From Bacillus pumilus (lineage in GTDB: Bacteria; Bacillota; Bacilli; Bacillales; Bacillaceae): DNA of 62,426 nucleotides. Positions within the stretch are counted from its first letter, which is position 1. Every line of letters starts with the position of its first letter. The stretch lies in contig NZ_NKHG01000083.1 in assembly GCF_002744245.1 (NCBI RefSeq), positions 1 to 62,426 on the forward strand, in the 5' to 3' direction. Made by a program: the position numbers and the translations under genes. This document shows positions 45,425 to 53,214 of this stretch, piece after piece. A model generated the notes under the pieces. That model searched no databases and was not told where the DNA came from. It saw only the letters and a list, made by a program, of their open reading frames with translations.

Positions 45425-46260
45425 GGTGTTCCTCCTAATTTCTCTATGACAATTGACTTCATTTTTCTGGCGTCAGGTGTGATGCCTGTCCACAGTTCAA
45501 AGGCTCTTGCCGCTTGACCAACAAACATGCCAACACCATCTACTGTTTTCAAACCTAATCCAGCGGCTTCGCTGAGCAGTTTTGTTTCTATTGGATTATA
45601 CACAATATCACAAACGACCGCTGTTTTTTTTGCGTTTGCTAAAGAAATCGGGGTTTCTTCAACACTCGGGTACATGCCGATTGAGGTTGTATGGATGATG
45701 ACATCATAATCCCCAAGCTGGTCTTCTGCTTTATTTAATGGGAGTGCACTGGAGTTGATGTTTCCATCAGTACTTTCAATTAACCCCTCTGCTTTTTCAA
45801 TGGTGCGATTGGTGATATCAAAGCTTTTCGGTGCGTACTCAGCAATCGTCGTATAAATCGCTCTCGCCGCTCCGCCAGCACCGATCATGAGAAATGATAG
45901 CTCTGATAACGGCTGATCCAAGGCTTCAAGCAATGAATGAAGAAAGCCCTCTCCATCTGTATTGTACCCAACGAGTTGACCTTCTTCGAGCCGCACAGTA
46001 TTGACTGCACGCAGGCGTTCAGCTGTCACATCAATTTTGTCAAGGTACTGCATGATCTCCACCTTGTGCGGGACAGTGACATTAAAGCCGCTGATTCCTA
46101 AGGCTTTCATGCCGCTAATGGCATCTGCAAGGTCTCTTTCCTCTACTTGAAAGCCATGATAATGCCCATCAATCCCAGCATCCTTTAATGCTGCGTTATG
46201 AATATCCGGAGACATTGAATGGCCAACAGGGTTACCAATTAATCCGTATAAAGGTTTCAA
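45418..46260 (-). CDS. aroE: Shikimate dehydrogenase AroE
   Basis: 280-residue NADPH-dependent reductase of 3-dehydroshikimate in aromatic amino acid synthesis. The N-terminal substrate domain has GFNVTVPHKVEIM with the catalytic Lys. The dinucleotide-binding loop is GAGGAARAI and the end has GVGMFVGQAARAFELW. Confidence 0.97.
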   Translation of the reverse strand: MKPLYGLIGNPVGHSMSPDIHNAALKDAGIDGHYHGFQVEERDLADAISGMKALGISGFNVTVPHKVEIMQYLDKIDVTAERLRAVNTVRLEEGQLVGYNTDGEGFLHSLLEALDQPLSELSFLMIGAGGAARAIYTTIAEYAPKSFDITNRTIEKAEGLIESTDGNINSSALPLNKAEDQLGDYDVIIHTTSIGMYPSVEETPISLANAKKTAVVCDIVYNPIETKLLSEAAGLGLKTVDGVGMFVGQAARAFELWTGITPDARKMKSIVIEKLGGTPC

Positions 46261-46281
46261 GGTCTCTCCCCCTTTGAACTT

Positions 46282-47382
46282 TTAAATTAACGAACGTCTC
46301 ATAAACACATGAACGCCTTTTGGTGCATAGACTTTGATTTGCTTTCCTGCATCATTCGCTGTCACCCAGCCTAATCCTGAAAAGACAATGTCCATTTTCG
46401 GCTGATCAATAGTAAAGGTGTGCGGAACGAGTGGAGGGAAATCTTCCATTCCCTCTTTCGATGGCGGTGAAAGCAGCTCACCTGCATGCTTTTCATATAA
46501 GTCATCTGCATTCTCTAGCTTTGTCCGGTGAATGTTGAGCTCATTTGGCATATAGCAGACAAATGATGTTCTGCCGCCTTTTACATAATCAAAACGAGCA
46601 AGCCCCCCAAAATAAAGTGTTTGGGCTTCATTTAACTGAAACGTTCTCGGTTTCAATTCTTTTTTCGGCGTTAAAATTTTCAGGTCATTTTTGCTCACAT
46701 AGTGTGCCATTTGATGGCGATTGATGATGCCCGGCGTATCGAATAAAGCAGACCCATCATCAAGTGGAATCTCAATTGCATCAAGAGTCGTTCCTGGATA
46801 TTGGGACGTAGTGATCACATTCTCTTCTCCAGACACCTCTTTGATGATTCGATTGATAAATGTTGATTTTCCAACGTTTGTACAGCCGACAACATAGACA
46901 TTTCTATCTTCACGATAATGGTCGATCGCTTCCATCACCTCAGGCACGCCTTGGCCTCTGCTTGCACTAATTAAGTAAACATCGATTGGATTTAGTCCGT
47001 TTTCTTTTGCTTCCCGCTTCATCCAATGAACAAGGCGATCTTTTTTCACTGATTTCGGTAAAATATCCACTTTGTTACCGACAAGTAAAATCGGGTTACC
47101 ACCGACAATACGGCTCAGTCCGTTGATCCAGCTTCCGTTAAAGTCAAAAATATCAACGACCTTGACAATGAGAGAATCTGTCTCACCAATGCTGTGTAAA
47201 ATATTTAAAAAGTCGTCTTCTGTTAAAGAAACATCCTGAATTTCATTGTAGTTTTTTAACCTAAAACAGCGCTGGCAGATCACATCTTCTTTCAATAGAG
47301 ATGCTGCCGGCGCATATCCTAATTGATCTTTATCTTCGGTCTGAATGGCTACACCGCAGCCAATACAAACAACCTTTTCCAT
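46282..47382 (-). CDS. yqeH: Ribosome biogenesis GTPase YqeH
   Basis: 366-residue circularly permuted GTPase for 30S assembly. The N-terminal zinc finger has CIGCG and CQRC. The G motifs come in the permuted order: G4 NKVD, then G1 GCTNVGKSTF, then G3 DTPG. The start MEKVVCIGCG gives the B. subtilis length; the frame opens six codons earlier. Two bases separate it from yqeG. Confidence 0.97.
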   Translation of the reverse strand: MEKVVCIGCGVAIQTEDKDQLGYAPAASLLKEDVICQRCFRLKNYNEIQDVSLTEDDFLNILHSIGETDSLIVKVVDIFDFNGSWINGLSRIVGGNPILLVGNKVDILPKSVKKDRLVHWMKREAKENGLNPIDVYLISASRGQGVPEVMEAIDHYREDRNVYVVGCTNVGKSTFINRIIKEVSGEENVITTSQYPGTTLDAIEIPLDDGSALFDTPGIINRHQMAHYVSKNDLKILTPKKELKPRTFQLNEAQTLYFGGLARFDYVKGGRTSFVCYMPNELNIHRTKLENADDLYEKHAGELLSPPSKEGMEDFPPLVPHTFTIDQPKMDIVFSGLGWVTANDAGKQIKVYAPKGVHVFMRRSLI

Positions 47383-47384
47383 TA

Positions 47385-47906
47385 TTACTCTTCCTCCCAC
47401 TGAATGTGGCCCTTACGTTTTAAGGCTCCTAAAATTCTGCGTTCAATCTGCCTGTTAAACTTTGTGAAAAATCCGTCCGAGGCAGCCACAGGAACGACCA
47501 AAATTGTATGGAAGCCATGCCTGTTCCCGCCCAAAACATCTGTCATGAGTTGGTCCCCAATGACAACCACATCTTCTTTTTTCAATTGCATATCAGCGAC
47601 AGCCTTATTAAAGGCTCTTCCCATAGGCTTTCTCGCTTTATAAATAAACGGAATGTGAACCGGCTCAGAAAAAAGCTTGACCCTTTTTTCATTATTGTTC
47701 GATACAATCGTCACTTGTATCCCGTGATCTTTCATGTCTTGAAACCATTCAATCAAACGAGGTGTCGCACTTGGACGATCCCATTCTACTAGTGTGTTAT
47801 CTAAGTCGGTAATAATTCCTTTTACATTTCGTTCTTTTAATTTTTGCGGCGAAATGTGGAAAATACTTTTCACATATTCATCCGGCAGAAAATACTTCTT
47901 TAGCAC
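47385..47906 (-). CDS. yqeG: HAD-family phosphatase YqeG
   Basis: 173-residue HAD IIIA-type phosphatase. Motif I is DLDNTLVEWD, motif II SNNN and motif IV GDQLMTDVLGGNR. The family includes phosphatidylglycerophosphate phosphatases, but the substrate here is not known from the sequence. The start is GTG at 47906, about eight bases after AAGGG. It leads the yqeG-yqeH-aroE-yqeI-nadD-yqeK-rsfS-yqeM operon. Confidence 0.92.
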   Translation of the reverse strand: MLKKYFLPDEYVKSIFHISPQKLKERNVKGIITDLDNTLVEWDRPSATPRLIEWFQDMKDHGIQVTIVSNNNEKRVKLFSEPVHIPFIYKARKPMGRAFNKAVADMQLKKEDVVVIGDQLMTDVLGGNRHGFHTILVVPVAASDGFFTKFNRQIERRILGALKRKGHIQWEEE

Positions 47907-48023
47907 AATTTGCACCCTTTCTTCCATTGGTTTTTCAGCGGTTGTGTCGAATCAAATCACAATTTGTCTGTCTATCGAATACAATGAAAAAGTTTTCGAC
48001 ATATGATGAGACCCTTCAACAGG

Positions 48024-48123
48024 TGTGGATAATTTTACACACATTATCCACCTATATTTCATCACGCTTTCATTCAATTATAAACACTCTACCCACAAGT
48101 TATCCACTTAACCATGTGGATAA
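48024..48123. promoter_or_regulatory. DnaA-box cluster upstream of sda
   Basis: Two perfect boxes (TGTGGATAA at 48024-48032 and 48115-48123) and two one-mismatch boxes (TTATCCACC at 48044-48052, TTATCCACT at 48100-48108) lie within 100 bp. A weaker CTACCCACA lies at 48088-48096. The outer boxes face inward relative to the inner ones. In B. subtilis DnaA acts at sda to link replication status to sporulation. Confidence 0.92.
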
Positions 48124-48131
48124 CAGAACGA

Positions 48132-48160
48132 TTGTTCTTGTTTCCCATTCATGGTAGATT
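48132..48160 (+). promoter_or_regulatory. Sigma-A promoter of sda
   Basis: TTGTTC (48132-48137), 17-bp spacer, TAGATT (48155-48160), nine bases past the last DnaA box, so DnaA binding could reach polymerase directly. Confidence 0.6.
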
Positions 48161-48275
48161 AAAGGTACTTCAAAGACATTCGATCAACGATCAACCTATG
48201 ATGATATGTCTTTTCCTCAAGTTTTATGCCAACTTTTTCAGGGGAGGTGTTTTTCCCATCATATGGGTTTCTAGT

Positions 48276-48416
48276 ATGAAAAAGCTGTCAGATGATTTAC
48301 TTATAGAATCGTATTATAAAGCACATGAAATGAACTTAAATCGCGACTTCATTGAATTAATTGAGACAGAAATGAAAAGACGTTCGCTCGGGCATATGCT
48401 CTCTGTTTCCTCTTAA
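48276..48416 (+). CDS. sda: Checkpoint inhibitor of sporulation kinases, Sda
   Basis: 46-residue helical hairpin ([19 protein letters not shown] start, [12 protein letters not shown] end). It blocks the sporulation kinases KinA and KinB when replication is perturbed. The ATG at 48276 lies 28 bases after the strong GGGGAGGTG site. In-frame ATC (48258) and ATA (48261) codons are at 10 and 13 bases from that site. They would add six residues (IIWVSS), similar in register to the longer B. subtilis form that I recall starting MNWVPS. Translation may therefore begin at a non-standard codon. Confidence 0.95.
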   Translation: MKKLSDDLLIESYYKAHEMNLNRDFIELIETEMKRRSLGHMLSVSS

Positions 48417-48463
48417 TTCCATATCGCCAGGAACCATGCCTCCCGAGCACTCTCCTTTTTCAA

Positions 48464-48492
48464 CTCAGGTGACTGATATTATATCACTTGAG
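48464..48492 (+). terminator. Possible transcript-end hairpin after sda
   Basis: Nine-bp stem CTCAGGTGA/TCACTTGAG (one G-U pair), 47 bp past the sda stop. No T run follows, so this is weak. Confidence 0.35.
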
Positions 48493-48521
48493 CTATAGGC
48501 TTACTACTATTTTCCGTAAAA

Positions 48522-48550
48522 AACACCCCTTCTTACAAAAGAAGAGGTGT
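48522..48550 (-). terminator. Terminator of the small sigma-K-type gene
   Basis: ACACC-CTTCTT and AAGAAG-GGTGT arms with a one-base internal mismatch; TTTTTTA follows on the minus strand. Confidence 0.85.
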
Positions 48551-48551
48551 C

Positions 48552-48701
48552 TTATTTGCAAGGCTGTTCATTCCAAAACCATAACCCTCCGCCTACTACC
48601 AGTATGACGACCAGAAACACAACAAGAAAAGCGTAACCGATTCCTGCTCCTTGAGCTGGATAAGTCGCATACGCAGGGTAAGGATAAGGACATCCCCACA
48701 T
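48552..48701 (-). CDS. Small sporulation membrane protein with aromatic Pro/Tyr-rich head
   Basis: 49 residues. The head is rich in Tyr, Pro and Trp (MWGCPYPYPAYATYPAQG) and is followed by one membrane helix (about 22-42, YAFLVVFLVVILVVGGG). The short tail ends NEQPCK. GGAGGT lies seven bases before the ATG. It resembles the short single-helix YjcZ-type spore proteins in layout, but no exact family is claimed. A sigma-K-type promoter upstream and its own terminator make it a stand-alone gene. Confidence 0.75.
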   Translation of the reverse strand: MWGCPYPYPAYATYPAQGAGIGYAFLVVFLVVILVVGGGLWFWNEQPCK

Positions 48702-48733
48702 ATCAGTTACCTCCTTATAGGTAGATATACTGT

Positions 48734-48760
48734 TAGACTATGCTAAATGGATGGTCTTGT
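48734..48760 (-). promoter_or_regulatory. Sigma-K-type promoter
   Basis: CATAGTCTA (RC of 48734-48742) fits CATA---TA and an AC (RC of 48759-48760) lies 16 bp upstream, as expected for sigma-K. It is 33 bp before the small gene. Confidence 0.65.
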
Positions 48761-48779
48761 TTAGGCAGATGGCCAATTT

Positions 48780-49508
48780 TCAAAAATGTTTGATGACATC
48801 ACGCTCTTTGATTTCGTTATAAATGATTCTCGCCCCTTTTGGTGTCATATGATTTCCAGAAGGGTCGATTAGACCTGATTGAATGAGCGCATTGTCACTA
48901 TTTTCACCAGCTTCTAGGATGAAAGCTTTCCAATTGTCGACAAGTGGCACTTGCTGATCCTTAGCCACTTCTCTTGTGATGTCATTGTATGAGTTTTGCC
49001 ATGCTCTCGCTCCGCCTCTCTCAGCAAAAAAAGACGATTGATATCGGGAGTAATAATATAAGCCCTTTTTGCCTCCTTCGACAACAGGAACACAGGTCAT
49101 AAGAATCGGGGTAATCCCTTCTTTTCTACTTTCAGAAATGAAGTAGGATAAATTTTCTTTAAACCGTTTTTTGGTCACTCGGGGATGTTTCCCGTCTAGA
49201 ATCGCCGCATCATTCGTACCAAACATGATGAGGACGTAAGTTGGTTTTTGATTTAAAATATCCTGCTCAAAGCGAAGCTTCGCATCTTCAGTTGTCTGCC
49301 CGCCAATTCCTGCATTTTTCACTTGAATTTGGCCACGCTCGACGTTTCTCATGAGATTGACCCATTTTTCAGATGTTGGATAATCTCGAAAATCCCAGTT
49401 TGATCCTCTCGTGTTACTGTCGCCAAATGCAATGACGCTTTCTTGTACTGGTTTTGAGCATCCAGCTGCGACACATATCAGGATGAAAAGGAAAACATAT
49501 TTCTTCAC
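48780..49508 (-). CDS. yqeF: SGNH/GDSL-type lipoprotein YqeF
   Basis: 242-residue lipoprotein. The signal peptide ends in the lipobox VAAGC (Cys about residue 17). The SGNH hydrolase blocks are FGDSNTRG, GIGGQT, FGTNDA and DPSGNHMTPKG, giving a Ser-Asp-His triad. It is an esterase or lipase-like enzyme on the outer face of the membrane; the substrate is unknown. The start is GTG at 49508, seven bases after GGAGGT. Confidence 0.88.
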   Translation of the reverse strand: MKKYVFLFILICVAAGCSKPVQESVIAFGDSNTRGSNWDFRDYPTSEKWVNLMRNVERGQIQVKNAGIGGQTTEDAKLRFEQDILNQKPTYVLIMFGTNDAAILDGKHPRVTKKRFKENLSYFISESRKEGITPILMTCVPVVEGGKKGLYYYSRYQSSFFAERGGARAWQNSYNDITREVAKDQQVPLVDNWKAFILEAGENSDNALIQSGLIDPSGNHMTPKGARIIYNEIKERDVIKHF

Positions 49509-49592
49509 AACATTCACCTCCAAAAGCCCTCTTCATATAGTAAACGACAAGACTTTTGGTTTCAATGAATGACTGTTTTTGACGAATGCTTC

Positions 49593-50333
49593 CTATTGTA
49601 ACTGAACAGGTAGATACACTCTGTCATGATGCAGCAGTTCGCTTACTTTCACAAACTCATAGCCTCTATTCTTTAATTCAGGGACCACCTGTTTCAGCGC
49701 TTCTACTGTTTGCTTACGATTTCCTCCGCCATCATGTAAAAGAATGATATCACCGCCCTGAATATGATCGATAATACGGCTTGCGATCTTGTATGCACCA
49801 GGTCTTGACCAGTCTTTCGGATCTTGCGTAAAGGACCACATGACCACATCATATCCTTGCTTTGATAGAATGCGGAATGACTTCATCGTCAGTCTGCCAC
49901 CAGGAGGCCGAATTAATAAAGGACCACCTGGCTGGAGGGAAGCGATATGCGCCGCTGATTCTTTTAATTCCTGCTTGATTTCCTTTGATGACAAAAGGTC
50001 AAAATATGTATGGTTCATGGTATGATTGCCGAGCTCATTTCCTTCGCTCACAATCCGCTTCGCAATCTCTGGATATGCATGAACCCGGCTCCCTACGACA
50101 AAAAAGCTGGCATTCACTTCATGCTCCTTTAGTACATCCAATATTTGATTCGTGTACACTGGATGCGGTCCATCATCGAAGGTTAACGCGATCTTTTTTC
50201 GTTCCTCTCTCATATCCCAAAAGGCCCGCCCGGTATTTTCCAGGTCGGCTCTTTTTAATGTTCGTGCCGCTATTTCATTAGGAACAAAAGCGCATAATAA
50301 CAATACACACACAAAGATATGCAACCCTTTCAT
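49593..50333 (-). CDS. Secreted polysaccharide deacetylase (NodB domain)
   Basis: 246-residue CE4 enzyme with a signal peptide (about 1-24). The motifs are TFDDGPHPVYT, HTMNHTYF (metal His pair), RPPGGR, DPKDW and LLHDGGGNR, so the active site looks complete. The substrate is probably peptidoglycan or another cell-surface glycan. GGAGGC lies before the ATG at 50333. It is downstream of rap on the same strand but beyond a terminator. Confidence 0.9.
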   Translation of the reverse strand: MKGLHIFVCVLLLCAFVPNEIAARTLKRADLENTGRAFWDMREERKKIALTFDDGPHPVYTNQILDVLKEHEVNASFFVVGSRVHAYPEIAKRIVSEGNELGNHTMNHTYFDLLSSKEIKQELKESAAHIASLQPGGPLLIRPPGGRLTMKSFRILSKQGYDVVMWSFTQDPKDWSRPGAYKIASRIIDHIQGGDIILLHDGGGNRKQTVEALKQVVPELKNRGYEFVKVSELLHHDRVYLPVQLQ

Positions 50334-50443
50334 CAAACCGCCTCCACAGAACATCATTATGGATTAAAATGCCCATTTTCAGGAGAATTCATGCAGGGTT
50401 CATAATCAATCATGTCTGCTCCTCACTCCCTTCTTTTTCACAT

Positions 50444-50475
50444 AAAAAAAGCCGGCCATACAGGCCCGCTTTTGC
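50444..50475 (-). terminator. Terminator after rap
   Basis: AAAGC-GGGCC/GGCC-GGCTTT stem followed by TTTTTTT on the minus strand, 40 bp past the rap stop. Confidence 0.88.
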
Positions 50476-50513
50476 TTCACGTTTGGTTTCTCTCTTCAAC
50501 TGTCGAACGTTGC

Positions 50514-51635
50514 TTAGAATTCATACAGACACTCTCCTTCTTGAATTTGATTTTGAGCCCATAATAGCTTCTGATAATACTGGTTGGACTTCTGGTATTG
50601 TTGAGAGGCTTCTAAGGCTGTCGCAATTTCTAGTGAGATATCCTCTATATAAGAGTATAGGCTAAGTTTTTCCAAATAATCAATGGTTTTTTGCAGCTGC
50701 TTTTCATTGATCTCCTGAACATATAAAGCATCCAGATAGTCAAACATATGACAGAACAGCTGGTCTTCATGCTTCTTTGCGGCTAATTTCCCATCTTCTA
50801 ATATGTGCAGCGCATGCGACTGTTCATTTTGTCTAAATAGTAGCTTCGCAAGCGTATATAGCGTATGCGGAAGCGTGGGAAGGTCCTCTTTGCGAGCGAG
50901 ATCAGCCGATTCAGTTAAATATCGTTCTGCTTCCTCTCTATAGCCAAGCTCTCCATAACATTTCCCTAAATTATAGAGCGCCGAACTGTATATGCGCGGA
51001 TGATCAATTTGGGATGCGAGCTGTTTCGCTTTTTTCAAGTGAGGCAATGCTCGATCCTTTCGTTTCAAATCTTGATAATTGCCTGAGATGACAAAGAGGC
51101 ACTGAATAATGCGAATGGAATATGCATCATGCTGATCGTATATTTCCAGGGCCTTTAAAATATGGTGCATCGAGACGTGCGTTTGCTTCATAATATAGTA
51201 GGCTTCTGCTACTTTAAAATGAAACTCAGCTTGCTCAATATCATCAAATACCATGGACAGCTGTTTTTCTGCCACTCGATAATATTTGACGGCCTCTAAA
51301 TATTCTTTTTGACTAAACTCATACATGCCACGAAAAAATGCATGGTAATAATGCAGCATATCAGATAACTCATGATTGGAATTTTCGATTTTATCGACAA
51401 GGTTAGATACTGAGAAAGGTTGGTATTTTGAAGGGTGTATATAGTCGAGCATGATTTGGTGCCGAAAGCACATGAGCTGATAATAAATCAGTAAATGCTG
51501 GTCCTCTTCCATACGTTCAATTTCTGCTTCTACTTCCGCTTTCAAGATTTCCGCATCTGGAACACTGAACTGCCGTATCATCCGATACCATTCATTAATT
51601 TTCATACCTACATGTGAAGAAAGAACCTTCCCCAT
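50514..51635 (-). CDS. Orphan Rap family aspartyl-phosphate phosphatase / regulator
   Basis: 373-residue Rap protein. The N-terminal three-helix bundle (SSHVGMKINEWYRMIRQF, EEDQHLLIYYQLMCFRH) is followed by TPR repeats (from about 95; QAEFHFKVAEAYY, ALYNLGKCYGELGYREEAERYL). Rap proteins dephosphorylate Spo0F or block ComA and similar regulators and are inhibited by Phr peptides. No phr gene lies downstream: the terminator follows within 40 bp. The start at 51635 (MGKVLSSH) matches the Rap N-terminus; the binding site GGAAGGGG is 12 bases away. Head to head with sigK. Confidence 0.9.
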   Translation of the reverse strand: MGKVLSSHVGMKINEWYRMIRQFSVPDAEILKAEVEAEIERMEEDQHLLIYYQLMCFRHQIMLDYIHPSKYQPFSVSNLVDKIENSNHELSDMLHYYHAFFRGMYEFSQKEYLEAVKYYRVAEKQLSMVFDDIEQAEFHFKVAEAYYIMKQTHVSMHHILKALEIYDQHDAYSIRIIQCLFVISGNYQDLKRKDRALPHLKKAKQLASQIDHPRIYSSALYNLGKCYGELGYREEAERYLTESADLARKEDLPTLPHTLYTLAKLLFRQNEQSHALHILEDGKLAAKKHEDQLFCHMFDYLDALYVQEINEKQLQKTIDYLEKLSLYSYIEDISLEIATALEASQQYQKSNQYYQKLLWAQNQIQEGECLYEF

Positions 51636-51678
51636 GTTCCGAAAAAACCCCTTCCTTTTCGGTCTAATATTACATATT

Positions 51679-51789
51679 TTAGCATGCTTCTTGACCGCCA
51701 AGCACCGCAAAGAAACCGCAAACATATGAGAAAGACAACAAAAACATACGAACAGGAACACGTTTTTTTGAAAAAGATGATTTTTTCAT
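51679..51789 (-). CDS. Possible 36-residue membrane or secreted peptide upstream of rap
   Basis: Peptide with a basic head ([14 protein letters not shown]) and a hydrophobic core (about 15-31), ending GGQEAC. The only good site, GGAGGG, is 18 bases from this ATG. It is seven bases from a GTG that opens a four-codon frame (M-S-V-R) whose TGA overlaps the ATG (ATGA), a coupling arrangement. The frame also overlaps the rap promoter area. It may not be a real gene. Confidence 0.3.
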   Translation of the reverse strand: MKKSSFSKKRVPVRMFLLSFSYVCGFFAVLGGQEAC

Positions 51790-51817
51790 CGTACAGACAC
51801 AGACAATCCCTCCTTCA

Positions 51818-51825
51818 CATACATT
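51818..51825 (+). promoter_or_regulatory. Candidate sigma-E/sigma-K -10 element for sigK
   Basis: CATACATT (51818-51825) fits the mother-cell -10 pattern and is 43 bp before the likely GTG start of sigK. The -35 is not clear. Confidence 0.4.
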
Positions 51826-51868
51826 TGAGGATATAGGCAGAGGCCTAAACATGGTGGAGGTGAAAATC

Positions 51869-52593
51869 GTGGCAGGAGTATTTACAGCGTTGGGATTGAT
51901 GGTCAAAGAATTGGTGTTTTTAGTGTCCTATGTCAAAAACAATGCCTTTCCACAGCCCCTTTCAGGAGATGATGAAAAAAAATACTTAGCCCTCATGGCA
52001 CAGGGCGATGAACACGCAAGAAATATGCTGATTGAACATAACCTTCGGCTCGTCGCCCATATTGTAAAGAAATTTGAAAATACCGGAGAAGACGCTGAAG
52101 ACCTCATCTCCATCGGGACGATCGGACTCATTAAAGCCATCGAAAGCTATTCCTCTGGAAAAGGAACGAAGCTGGCAACGTATGCTGCGCGGTGTATTGA
52201 GAACGAAATTCTCATGCATTTACGTGCACTCAAAAAAACAAAAAAGGATGTTTCCCTGCATGACCCCATCGGTCAGGACAAAGAAGGGAACGAAATTTCA
52301 TTAATTGATGTCTTAAAATCAGAAAATGAAGATGTGATTGATACCATTCAGCTCAATATGGAGCTTGAAAAAGTAAAGGAGTATATCGACATTCTCGATG
52401 GTCGAGAAAAAGAAGTCATCGTCGCCGGTTCGGCCTTGATTTAAAGAAAGAGAAAACGCAGCGGGAAATAGCAAAGGAGCTCGGGATATCACGGAGCTAT
52501 GTGTCCCGGATTGAGAAGCGGGCGCTGATGAAGATGTTTCATGAGTTTTATCGGGCGGAGAAGGAGAAACGGAAGAAGGCGAAGGGGAAGTGA
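51869..52593 (+). pseudogene. sigK: Sporulation sigma factor SigK, broken by a one-base frameshift
   Basis: Late mother-cell sigma factor made as pro-sigma-K. The likely start is GTG at 51869, six bases after GGAGGTG, giving [21 protein letters not shown] (pro-region and membrane-binding part in two pieces). Region 2 is intact and has no skin-type insertion. Near 52425 the frame reads GTC GCC GGT and ends at TTTAA. Adding one G (GTC GGC CGG TTC) restores [22 protein letters not shown] and the region 4 HTH to the TGA at 52593. The repaired protein is 241 residues, the B. subtilis length. If real, the mutation would block late sporulation. Confidence 0.92.
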
Positions 52594-52633
52594 TTTGAAG
52601 ATTTTAAGAAAACGACTTCACTTTCTTTTTGTT

Positions 52634-52663
52634 AAAAAACAGACCAAATGAGGTCTGTTTTTT
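52634..52663 (+). terminator. Terminator after sigK
   Basis: AAAAAACAGACC/GGTCTGTTTTTT perfect stem with a T-rich tail, 40 bp past the sigK stop. Confidence 0.92.
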
Positions 52664-52749
52664 ATTTTGGCTCTAACCTCCTGTCTTTCTGCATTCCTTT
52701 TTAAGATCGTTGACCTCTATTCAATCGCCCAATATAAATTCAGCTTAAA

Positions 52750-52917
52750 TTACTGGGATATCCTCTTTTTTAAATATAAATTGTTATTATCGTGATTTTT
52801 GCTAGAATCATGATCAATTACATATTTTCTCAGGGTTTTTAATTCAGCAATATCTATCATTTTTGACTCAACTGCATTTTCCCACATTACATTTAATGTT
52901 TCATCGAACTTCGTCAT
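52750..52917 (-). CDS. Small orphan protein, unknown
   Basis: 55 residues (starts MTKFDETLNVMWENAVESK). It is charged and helical with no signal or membrane segment. The binding site is weak. It follows the 66-residue gene by 15 bp, so the two may form a pair, or both may be pieces of one decayed gene. Not recognised. Confidence 0.35.
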   Translation of the reverse strand: MTKFDETLNVMWENAVESKMIDIAELKTLRKYVIDHDSSKNHDNNNLYLKKRISQ

Positions 52918-52932
52918 TCATTTGAATGTCAT

Positions 52933-53133
52933 TCAATTTGTAAATTCCCACAAAAACCCTAAATCATCGTATCTTTCATTTTTTTCATTCATTTGTATAC
53001 CGTAGCTTTCATGATCAAAAAACAATAGCCATTTTCCCGTATCTAAACTCTTAAAAAACACACCTTCATAATCAAAACCATTTTCATAATAACCTACATG
53101 TAAATGCATAGTATCGTCTAGTTTAAGCATCAT
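52933..53133 (-). CDS. Small orphan protein, unknown (immunity-like size)
   Basis: 66 residues, acidic and aromatic (HLHVGYYENGFDYEGVFFK, WLLFFDHESYGIQM). It looks like a compact beta-rich cytosolic protein. GGAG lies seven bases before the first of two adjacent ATGs (53133). Its size and charge resemble immunity proteins of toxin systems, but this is inference; no toxin gene is near. Confidence 0.5.
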   Translation of the reverse strand: MMLKLDDTMHLHVGYYENGFDYEGVFFKSLDTGKWLLFFDHESYGIQMNEKNERYDDLGFLWEFTN

Positions 53134-53214
53134 CCTCTCTCTCCTTAGAAACAACATTTAAACACCAAGATAAATACTGTTGAAAAGTTTCAATATCCAA
53201 GTCTCAACTAGCCC

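Noticed and set aside
48024..48123. DnaA-box cluster as a replication origin
   Set aside because: There is no dnaA or dnaN, no AT-rich unwinding region with DnaA-trio repeats, and the boxes sit at the sda promoter, where a regulatory cluster is known.
50360..50514. A phr gene after rap
   Set aside because: The stretch holds a terminator and only very short frames without a signal peptide.
51869..52593. sigK split explained by a skin-like element or programmed frameshift
   Set aside because: No inserted DNA is present and the frames are separated by a single base. No slippery heptamer with a following pseudoknot is seen.
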